Below, one piece after another: positions 1 through 6,502 of a stretch of 29,710 bases of DNA. How positions within the stretch are numbered: the first letter of the stretch is position 1; the number at the start of each line of letters is the position of its first letter. The DNA is taken from the NCBI RefSeq assembly GCF_024699075.1, contig NZ_JAILQF010000390.1, positions 1 to 29,710 of the forward strand, written 5' to 3'. The notes below the pieces were generated by a model. That model was not told the origin of the DNA. It did not search any database and worked only from the letters and a program-made list of their open reading frames with translations. The DNA comes from Butyrivibrio sp. GTDB taxonomy: Bacteria > Bacillota_A > Clostridia > Lachnospirales > Lachnospiraceae. The translations under genes and the position numbers were made by a program.

Positions 1-79
1 AATCATATGAGCCCATTCCGCTAAGGTACTCATTTACTCTATCAATCATCCATTCTACGGAATGTTTCCTTTTAGCCAT
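1..79 (-). CDS. IS3-family transposase OrfA, N-terminal fragment (runs off window)
   Basis: The reverse strand from the ATG at 79 reads MAKRKHSVEWMIDRVNEYLS and then GMGSYD before the window ends, so only the first 26 residues are visible. The pattern of a basic start followed by an amphipathic helix ending in EYLSGxGSY is what the first helix of IS150-type OrfA helix-turn-helix proteins looks like (family knowledge). A GGGGGA ribosome binding site sits just before the start. The fragment lies directly inside an IS-like terminal sequence at 87-143, which supports the transposase reading. The rest of the element, including OrfB, is outside the window, so intactness cannot be judged. Confidence 0.6.
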   Translation of the reverse strand, partial: MAKRKHSVEWMIDRVNEYLSGMGSYD

Positions 80-86
80 AAAAAAT

Positions 87-143
87 CCCCCTAAAGGAGA
101 CTTTGGTTATTTCCATTGTCTACTTTAGGGGAATCATATCACA
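87..143 (-). mobile_element. Terminal end of an IS3/IS150-like element with hairpin over the OrfA start
   Basis: Read on the minus strand, the sequence starts TGTGATATGATTCCCC and continues with AAAGTAGAC. This resembles IS150-group terminal repeats, which begin with TG and carry a CCCC-AAAGT-GACA core (family knowledge). Within it CCCCTAAAGGAGAC (88-101) and GTCTACTTTAGGGG (118-131) form an inverted repeat with one mismatch. The arm nearest the gene holds the OrfA ribosome binding site. The exact outer boundary (141 or 143) and the target duplication cannot be set because the other end is not in the window. Confidence 0.5.
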
Positions 144-390
144 CTCGCTCCGCTTTTTTATGCTCACCTTGTCTCTTATCTCTATATCTCTCCCGCCACA
201 ATTCGTATGATATACAAGGGACGGGAAATTGATAGTTCTTTTAGACCAGATCAAAATTTTATAAAAAGATAATAATATTAAGTGTGTACTATAGCCGAAA
301 TTAATGTAGAATGTTTGTGAATATTAAATTGCGTGCAATTAGTTTGAAGTGAATTTTCATGCACGATAATTCTTAATAAGGAGTATTTAT
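144..390. other. Intergenic leader between IS end and carboxylesterase
   Basis: No gene is seen in this AT-rich stretch. It must hold the esterase promoter unless the IS supplies one. A small palindrome, ATTGC-GT-GCAAT, lies at 328-339, about 50 bp before the start codon. No convincing -35/-10 pair with standard spacing could be chosen. AAGGAG at 378-383 is the ribosome binding site, seven bases before the ATG at 391. Confidence 0.5.
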
Positions 391-2205
391 ATGTTATTCT
401 ATATCGGCGTAGTGCTTATAATGCTACTTTATATAGCAGTTTTGGAATTGTCCAAGAACATACTTGTCAGCTTTGCTATAAGTATTATTATTGCTGCTTT
501 AATGGTATTTGCACGTATCAGATTAAAAAGTTCGAAAAATCTTACTATTAGAAATAGTCTTATTTTATGGGTCGTATTTTTTATAGCTTTATGCATCAAT
601 TATATTCTGACGGCTCCGCCTTACAAAAATGTACCGGCAGTCGACAATAAAAATCCTGATGTTACAGATGTTGTAAGTATCTCCCAGGGCGATCTTACGG
701 GTGTTTATAACGAAGATCATTCTGTAAAGGTGTATGCCGGCATCCCTTATGCCAAAGCTCCTGTTGGTGAATTAAGATTCAAAGAGCCTCAGGCTCCTGA
801 TAGCTGGGAAGGTGTAAGAGCCTGTGATGAATTTGGTCCAATGGCTATGCAGACAAGGACCAATGCTCTTTATAACAGCCTTTCACATATTCTTGGATGG
901 CATGATTATCAGATCAAGATAGGCGATGAATACTTAGAAGCAATGAGCGAAGATTGTCTGTATCTTAATGTCTTTGCACCTGAAAATCATGACGATGAGC
1001 CTCTTCCTGTTATCTTCTATATTCACGGTGGAAGTCTTACTACAGGCCAGCCATCTTATTCTGAATACAGAGGTGAGGATCTTGCCAAAAGGGGCGTTAT
1101 CTTTGTAGATTTCGCTTATAGACTTGGAGTATTTGGATATTATACTGCAGATGACTTAAAAACAGAGTCTCAATATGGCACTACGGGTAACTATGGCCTG
1201 CTAGATCAGATTGCAGCACTTAAATGGGTATACAACAACATAGAAGCCTTTGGAGGTGATCCAGATGCTATAACCATAGCCGGAGAATCAGCCGGTGCAT
1301 CAAGCGTTAATGCCATATGTGTATCTCCTCTTACAGACGGACTTTTCAGATATGCCATTGCAGAGTCCAGCGGTATAGTTGCTTATGAGCCTTATCACAC
1401 CTTCAGAAGCTATGATGAAGCCATAGAACAGGGCGATATAGTAAGAGATGAATTCAATGTACAATCGTCTGATGAGCTTAGAAATATTCCCGCCGACAAG
1501 CTTGTAACCACAAGCTCAACGCAGTCAGCGATGACTATAGATGGCTATGCCATAACAGAGCAGCCCTATCTCACCTATGAAAAGGGAGAAAATCATGAAA
1601 AGGCACTTCTAAACGGATTTAATGCAAAAGAAGCTGACGCTTTCCTTCTTGGTACCAAAGCAACAAGTGAAAACTATGAATCCCTTCTTGCAGATGCTCT
1701 TGGACCATATGCTGCTGATATGGCAGCACTTGTTCCTGCAAACTCTCCTCAAAGGGATCAGCACTTTATAGTAGATGCTATGGGAGATGCCAAGGGAGCG
1801 CTCAACACCTGCTATTCTGCTTTATGGTTTTCCTATTCACATTATGTATGGAATAACTACCTGGTTGCTCAAAATATACCATGTTACGAATACTATTTTA
1901 CTAAAACAAATAATATATTATCCAACTATCATGCAGGTGAGCTTCCATATGCGTATGGTAATCTTTGGAGACATCCAGGCCTCTATGATGAGGAGGATTA
2001 TGCACTATCAGAGATAATGCAGCAGTACTGGGTGAACTTTGCAAAGACCGGTAATCCAAATGGAGAAGGTCTTCCCAAATGGCAGATGAGAACAGCCGGT
2101 CAAGACCAGCTACTCCAGCTTGATACAGAGATCAAAATGATCGACGATCCAAATGCAGAGTTATACAAGATAATTGACCTGTATCAGGAATCAACAATTT
2201 CATAA
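391..2205 (+). CDS. Membrane-anchored type B carboxylesterase (para-nitrobenzyl esterase family)
   Basis: This is an alpha/beta-hydrolase of the carboxylesterase type B family (PF00135). Signature stretches are EDCLYLNVFAP (187-197), the oxyanion-hole HGG (212-214) and the nucleophile elbow GESAG with Ser300. The other triad members are probably Glu414 (NAKEADAF) and His514 (YHAGELPYAYGN). The family hydrolyses carboxylic esters; in rumen or gut Lachnospiraceae such enzymes often remove acyl groups from plant polysaccharides, but the substrate cannot be read here. The N-terminus is unusual: about 75 residues with three hydrophobic segments (roughly 1-20, 27-43, 55-74) precede the catalytic domain, so the enzyme should be membrane-tethered rather than freely secreted. 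The start is fixed by AAGGAG seven bases upstream. It is a single gene, convergent with the DUF5722-like gene. Confidence 0.88.
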   Translation: MLFYIGVVLIMLLYIAVLELSKNILVSFAISIIIAALMVFARIRLKSSKNLTIRNSLILWVVFFIALCINYILTAPPYKNVPAVDNKNPDVTDVVSISQGDLTGVYNEDHSVKVYAGIPYAKAPVGELRFKEPQAPDSWEGVRACDEFGPMAMQTRTNALYNSLSHILGWHDYQIKIGDEYLEAMSEDCLYLNVFAPENHDDEPLPVIFYIHGGSLTTGQPSYSEYRGEDLAKRGVIFVDFAYRLGVFGYYTADDLKTESQYGTTGNYGLLDQIAALKWVYNNIEAFGGDPDAITIAGESAGASSVNAICVSPLTDGLFRYAIAESSGIVAYEPYHTFRSYDEAIEQGDIVRDEFNVQSSDELRNIPADKLVTTSSTQSAMTIDGYAITEQPYLTYEKGENHEKALLNGFNAKEADAFLLGTKATSENYESLLADALGPYAADMAALVPANSPQRDQHFIVDAMGDAKGALNTCYSALWFSYSHYVWNNYLVAQNIPCYEYYFTKTNNILSNYHAGELPYAYGNLWRHPGLYDEEDYALSEIMQQYWVNFAKTGNPNGEGLPKWQMRTAGQDQLLQLDTEIKMIDDPNAELYKIIDLYQESTIS

Positions 2206-2270
2206 AAAACTCCTGCAGGGAAAACACTATACAAGCAACAATATAAGCCTACAGCACTTTCAAAGAAAAA

Positions 2271-2303
2271 AGCAGCTACAAATATTGTAGCTGCTTAAAT
2301 TTA
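2271..2303 (-). terminator. Bidirectional terminator between esterase and DUF5722-like gene
   Basis: Arms AGCAGCTACAA and TTGTAGCTGCT (11 bp perfect, 3-base loop, 2271-2295) form a hairpin. On the minus strand it is followed by TTTTTTC, so it should end the 4002-2326 transcript. On the plus strand it is followed by TAAATTT, a weaker tail that may still serve the esterase. Confidence 0.75.
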
Positions 2304-2325
2304 CATGTATGTGTCTGCCAAAAGC

Positions 2326-4002
2326 TTAGCTGTCAAGTGACCAGCCGCTTCTTGTAAGGAGTATTCTGTTATCTACAAGATACTGAATATCCATACCAAT
2401 TATATTAGATGCCTTGTCTATATATTCCTGCTGGTTAGCTGTTCCAAGTGCCTGATAGTAATAATATGCAGGCTTATGTGTTCCATCAAGGTTATTAAGA
2501 CCAAGTGCAAGATTAGATTCCATCTCATGAGCATTGTCTGTCTGTCTGAACAGAAGGAATGCATCAATATCAGGATATGAAGCAGCCATCAGATAGCTGT
2601 ATACAAGCGAAGCACTCTGATAATCTTCACCAAAGCTTGATGTGTAGCCCTGCTCTGCAAGTGAAATACTTCTAACTGTTCCATCAGGAGCAAGGAAGTC
2701 GCTCTGGTGCATATAGTCGATAAGGACATCAATATTCTGCATTGTGATGTAAGGAGTCTTAACGCTTCTGCTTACATACTGTGACTGACCCTTCCATGCG
2801 TATGGATCAAAAAGTGGTGAGTTGTAAGGATGGAATGAAAGGCCCCAGTTAATGTTACCTTCTCTTGTCATATAGTAATTGAAAGTATCAAGATAATCCT
2901 TACTAAGGAAACATCCAGGATTTGACTTACGGTTCCACTCCTGGTCAATTGAATTGTAGATATTAGCACTACCATTCATTGACTTGATACCATTGTAGAA
3001 AATACGGAATGCTTTAACATATGCATTAACGTTAGTATCAAGATCATCTGACTGGAGATAATACCACTCTGTTCTTGCATTAACTTCATTACCGATACAC
3101 CAGTTATCAACCTGACCATGACCTGTCATGCCGGAATATCTCTCACCAAGGAATGCTGCAATAGCCTTAAGGTGCTTAGTTCCTGCTTCCTCTTCGGTAT
3201 TGAATGCATATCCAGGGCACTCATGTCCGTCTCTTGAATCCGGATGAAGAAGATCAGCTGTATAAACAGACTGAATATCATCAGAATTAAGGATTACCAT
3301 GGTAACCTGAAGTCCCATATCATTCCACTGTGATATGAGTGTGTCATAACTTGCTACAGTATGACCATTGAAATAATATGTAATTCCATCATATGTATAT
3401 TCGATAGTAGGATATGCCGGATCGTCTGTAAGACCGCATACTGTTCCAAGATCAAAATTATAAATTATCTGCTGAAGACCAAGCTCTGTAAGCTCATAAG
3501 CATCTTCGATCTCAAGGTCTGCAAGAAGACCTTTTATACCATGATCATTACGTATAGATGAATATGCGGCTACAGCCTCAGGATTGGTAATATAATGCTC
3601 ATCACTTACCTGAACATAACTTCCGCCCTGCTTAACAGCCACAAGAAACTTACGGCTAAGGTTTGAATCATCCGTATTAAGATTAAGAGGGAAAGTAAAA
3701 GTTACGCTCTTTGAAGAATCAGCAGTTGCTACTACCTTTCCTTCAGCGCCGTCTTCATAGACTTCATCACCATAAAGATAAAAAACTCCATCATCACTTG
3801 ATGGAACAGACTTACATGATACCTCTGCAACAACATCAGTTCCCTGGATCGTAACAGAATTAATTGTTACCGGTCTTCCGGCAGCTTCAGCATCCATTGT
3901 GCCGTTCCAAAAGGAAATTCCCGAAACAACAATGGCTGCAATTATAGCCAAAGTTACTACTACAGCAGATCCAATAATTGTATTCCTGCTCTTCTTATTC
4001 AT
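2326..4002 (-). CDS. DUF5722-like membrane-anchored protein with glycoside-hydrolase-type TIM barrel
   Basis: The protein has an N-terminal hydrophobic anchor or uncleaved signal (about residues 10-30, after MNKKSRN), a beta-rich domain (about 45-140) and a large C-terminal domain starting near HGIKGLLADLE. The C-terminal part has two motifs expected of clan GH-A glycosidases: WCIGNEVN (acid/base Glu306) and SLAEQGYTS (nucleophile Glu450). I recognise the overall pattern as DUF5722, a family of unknown activity; the link to polysaccharide breakdown is inference. The ATG at 4002 is the better start: GGAGG lies six bases before it, and the TTG one codon upstream (4005) is too close to the site. 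It is a single gene with its own terminator at 2271-2303. Its neighbour is an esterase, which fits a carbohydrate-related role. Confidence 0.72.
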   Translation of the reverse strand: MNKKSRNTIIGSAVVVTLAIIAAIVVSGISFWNGTMDAEAAGRPVTINSVTIQGTDVVAEVSCKSVPSSDDGVFYLYGDEVYEDGAEGKVVATADSSKSVTFTFPLNLNTDDSNLSRKFLVAVKQGGSYVQVSDEHYITNPEAVAAYSSIRNDHGIKGLLADLEIEDAYELTELGLQQIIYNFDLGTVCGLTDDPAYPTIEYTYDGITYYFNGHTVASYDTLISQWNDMGLQVTMVILNSDDIQSVYTADLLHPDSRDGHECPGYAFNTEEEAGTKHLKAIAAFLGERYSGMTGHGQVDNWCIGNEVNARTEWYYLQSDDLDTNVNAYVKAFRIFYNGIKSMNGSANIYNSIDQEWNRKSNPGCFLSKDYLDTFNYYMTREGNINWGLSFHPYNSPLFDPYAWKGQSQYVSRSVKTPYITMQNIDVLIDYMHQSDFLAPDGTVRSISLAEQGYTSSFGEDYQSASLVYSYLMAASYPDIDAFLLFRQTDNAHEMESNLALGLNNLDGTHKPAYYYYQALGTANQQEYIDKASNIIGMDIQYLVDNRILLTRSGWSLDS

Positions 4003-4170
4003 CAAATTCCTCCAGAAATAGTATTTTTAACACTCTCTTTACTATATCACGCAACAGCTTTTATGTGAAGACTCACAAAATCATCTTGTTATCATTTATA
4101 TAGGTATAAAAAGGCCAATAGGATTTACGATATACTTTACAACCTATCACTTATAAAAAACATGATTAAT

Positions 4171-4207
4171 AAAAAAGATGCCGACGACAAACGATGTTGT
4201 CGCCGGC
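4171..4207 (-). terminator. Rho-independent terminator of the 6S-like RNA
   Basis: Read on the minus strand, GCCGGCGACAAC and GTTTGTCGTCGGC pair with a short ATC loop (one G-U pair, one bulge) and are followed by TTTTTT (4171-4176). It is the only strong terminator in the gap and is placed to end the RNA that starts near 4446. Confidence 0.8.
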
Positions 4208-4446
4208 AATGTCTTCTAGTTGTACCCGGTGATGTCGTTTCCTGCTTTTTGACTCCTAGCGAACGCCAGGTGGGTTACCGCAGCCTCAGTCGCTGTCTTC
4301 CTCTCCCTTAGCTTATCTGCGCACGCGCAGGGCCGGAGGCGTGACATTGAAGATGAGGAGATATAGGATTCCCGTTTAAAGTAACTGTAGGTTCAAAAAC
4401 TGACAGGATTATCGAACATCTCAGGCGAACTCTTTCGAGTTCTTCT
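4171..4446 (-). ncRNA. ssrS: Probable 6S RNA
   Basis: The gap between two protein genes holds a GC-richer, structured stretch on the minus strand with a promoter and a terminator. After a 5' hairpin (GAACTC-GAAA-GAGTTC) it reads GCCTGAGATGTTCG, which closely resembles the start of enterobacterial 6S RNA. The two ends pair: GATGTTCG with CGACATC, CCTG with CAGG, and TTTTTGA (complement of 4393-4399) with TCAAAAA (complement of 4246-4252). That leaves a large irregular centre containing CGGGAATCCT and GGTAACCCACCTG, the rod-with-bubble layout of 6S RNA. 6S RNA binds the housekeeping RNA polymerase holoenzyme and lowers transcription in stationary phase (family knowledge). The core from about 4427 to 4215 is about 210 nt, in the usual range. 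SRP RNA, tmRNA and RNase P RNA were considered and their signature sequences are absent. A covariance-model search with RF00013 would settle it. Confidence 0.72.
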
Positions 4447-4452
4447 ACCATC

Positions 4453-4480
4453 ATTATATAATAGTTATCATAAATTGCAA
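4453..4480 (-). promoter_or_regulatory. Sigma-A-type promoter of the 6S-like RNA
   Basis: On the minus strand TTGCAA (4480-4475) and TATAAT (4458-4453) are separated by 16 bases. The predicted start is near 4446, just before the GAACTC hairpin that opens the RNA. The perfect -10 box and good spacing make this the clearest promoter in the window. Confidence 0.65.
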
Positions 4481-4535
4481 CTACATTTTCATAAAAATTC
4501 TGAAAATTTATTTTTTCATTCGATATTATGATAAT

Positions 4536-6248
4536 TTAAAGATCAGATGGTGTTAAATCTCCAAGGTCATCATATGAATCATAAGTAATAACATATGTAC
4601 ATGTTGCATCTGAAAGCTCAACATCATCGACTTCCCATGCTTCTTTAAGCATTTCAGCAAATGTTGCCATATCAAGAGCCTCAACTTCTACTTCTTTACG
4701 AACAGGAGCAAATGTTTCTGTTTCAATATATAATGTCACCTGTGCTGTAACTTTAGTTACATCATCTCCAATACCGGTACCATAGAAGAATTCTCCATAC
4801 TCAGCAAAGGCTTCTGCATCTCCTGCAGCATATGTTCCGGTTAACTTAAAGCATGTTTTCCCATCAATTTCATAAGTAGTATCATCTATCTCACAATCTG
4901 AAATAGTATCAAGCTCAAATACTATACCGGCTGAAAGTGAAAGGCCGTAATAACCAAACCTGCTACCACTGGTATCTTCTACCCAGGATCCATCATCTTC
5001 TTTAGAATTATATGTCTTATCTTCATAGTAAATCTGTGAAGTATGATCACCTATAAGGCTATCGCCATATTCATCATCTATTGTGTAATCAACAGTTGTA
5101 TATGCCTGCTTAGCATCCTGATCGTCATATATGCCTTTGTACTCAGCCTCAAGCTCTGCAATAAAATCATAGCTTGCATTCTGAGATTCCGTAGACATTG
5201 TAAATTCCATGGTATTGCTGATAGTAGTACTCACATTAGGTGCTGCCATAAGGTAGTCATTTGCAGCCTCAAGAGCATCGTCTGCATCAGGAATAAGCTT
5301 TGGAGCTATCTCATCATCCATTCTGGTCTGGAAGCTGTCATCCCCTGTTGTCTTAAGTGCTGCCTGAGCATCTTCCATTGCAGTTTCATAATCTTCATTT
5401 TCGATATCAGCATCAATAATAGCATTATAAGCTGTAATAATACCATTTTTAGCTTCTTCGTTATCACTGTCTTCATCGAGGACTGTCTGGAATGCTGTTA
5501 TAGCATTTTCATAGTCTCCTGAATCAAGATATCCATTTGCAGTTTCAAGATCTGCTGCTATCTGAGCTTCAAGCTTTGCTTTCTTTGCATCAGACTTTCC
5601 TGTCTTTGCATCCTCATTATCAGGATACTCTTCAAGGATTGTATCATAAGCAGCTATAGCTTCATCAAATGATCCGCTTTCAGTAAGCGCTTTTGCATCT
5701 GCAAGAGCATTACCAAGCTCTGATTTTTTGATTCCATCAAGAGCCTGCTTATTCTCTTCATCATATTCAAGTGCTTCCTGATAAAAAGCTATAGCTTTAT
5801 CATAATTGCCTTCAGTATACTGTTCTTCACCGTCGGCAAGTGCATTTTCAAGACAATTGTTGCGGTACCATTTTAATCCAAAAAATCCGCCAACACCGCA
5901 GCCAATAAGTACTATAACCAAAATAATGGCTATGATAGCGCCTTTATGGCTCTTCTTTTTCTTAGGAGGTTCCTGCTGCATAGGCCCATTATAAAACTGA
6001 GGCTGTCCATAGCCCTGTCCTCCATATGAAGGCTGACCCTGCTGAGGCATGCCATATCCCTGCTGAGGATTTCCATATCCTTGTTGAGGATTGCCATAAC
6101 CAGGCTGACCCTGCTGCCCTCCAAACTGTTGACCACCCTGATACTGCATCTGAGGCTGACCACTTTGTGTGATATTCACCTTGGAACCGCAGTAAGGGCA
6201 GAATGTGTTACCATCCTGAAACTCTTTTCCACAAACATTACAAATCAT
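4536..6248 (-). CDS. Zinc-ribbon, transmembrane, TPR-repeat protein of unknown function
   Basis: The start chosen is the ATG at 6248 (MICNVCGKEF), because GGAGGG lies just upstream; an open frame continues 33 codons further but reads like leader. Domains in order: a zinc ribbon with C3, C6, C17 and C20; a disordered Q/G/P/Y-rich stretch (about 28-95) with repeated GNPQQGYG units; a basic KKKKSHK stop-transfer flank; one transmembrane helix (about 103-124); TPR-like helices (about 134-300) with typical A-x-x-x-Y pairs; and an acidic C-terminal domain (about 325-570) resembling lipoprotein-type DUF6612/LppX folds. The ribbon should be cytoplasmic and the TPR and C-terminal parts outside. Such proteins may act as envelope scaffolds or stress sensors, but no function is established. 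It is transcribed alone, downstream of a long hairpin at 6371-6487. Confidence 0.75.
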   Translation of the reverse strand: MICNVCGKEFQDGNTFCPYCGSKVNITQSGQPQMQYQGGQQFGGQQGQPGYGNPQQGYGNPQQGYGMPQQGQPSYGGQGYGQPQFYNGPMQQEPPKKKKSHKGAIIAIILVIVLIGCGVGGFFGLKWYRNNCLENALADGEEQYTEGNYDKAIAFYQEALEYDEENKQALDGIKKSELGNALADAKALTESGSFDEAIAAYDTILEEYPDNEDAKTGKSDAKKAKLEAQIAADLETANGYLDSGDYENAITAFQTVLDEDSDNEEAKNGIITAYNAIIDADIENEDYETAMEDAQAALKTTGDDSFQTRMDDEIAPKLIPDADDALEAANDYLMAAPNVSTTISNTMEFTMSTESQNASYDFIAELEAEYKGIYDDQDAKQAYTTVDYTIDDEYGDSLIGDHTSQIYYEDKTYNSKEDDGSWVEDTSGSRFGYYGLSLSAGIVFELDTISDCEIDDTTYEIDGKTCFKLTGTYAAGDAEAFAEYGEFFYGTGIGDDVTKVTAQVTLYIETETFAPVRKEVEVEALDMATFAEMLKEAWEVDDVELSDATCTYVITYDSYDDLGDLTPSDL

Positions 6249-6370
6249 ATAACTTTCCCTCCAAGCTTTTTTCAATACCCTCTCTTTTCTTATATGAAAA
6301 GAAATAAAACTTTTACCTACATATAAATTTATTTTTGCTGTCCACATTTATTAGAACAGTTTATTTAATT

Positions 6371-6487
6371 ATTCAAACTTCGCACTATTTATACTATCTT
6401 ATTCCTTGCAATTTTGATACCCTAAACAGAGAATAAAGGTTATCAGATTGCAAGGAGTAGTGCATATTATATATGCGAAGTTTGAAT
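6371..6487. repeat. Long imperfect inverted repeat with perfect 14-bp ends
   Basis: ATTCAAACTTCGCA (6371-6384) and TGCGAAGTTTGAAT (6474-6487) are perfect inverted copies. Inside, TCCTTGCAAT (6403-6412) pairs with ATTGCAAGGA (6447-6456), and GATACC with GGTTATC, leaving a loop of about 16 bases. The two 50-base arms align over most of their length apart from an AT-rich internal loop. It lies between pepP and the zinc-ribbon gene, both read on the minus strand, so it would be transcribed as a strong hairpin. It lacks a clear T-tract on that strand, so it is not a standard terminator. It may be a MITE-like insertion or an RNA-processing element. Confidence 0.7.
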
Positions 6488-6502
6488 TGAATACAGATCA
6501 GA

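Noticed and set aside
4171..4446. SRP RNA, tmRNA or RNase P RNA instead of 6S RNA
   Set aside because: The SRP GGAAGCA-type loop, tmRNA tRNA-like ends and RNase P GAGGAAAGUCC core are missing, while 6S-like end pairing is present.
5043..5522. 159-codon open frame opposite the zinc-ribbon/TPR gene
   Set aside because: Antisense shadow with Ile/Cys-rich low-complexity translation and no family motif.
6249..6347. N-terminal 33-residue extension of the zinc-ribbon protein
   Set aside because: A strong ribosome binding site lies just before the ATG at 6248, and the ribbon begins immediately after it.
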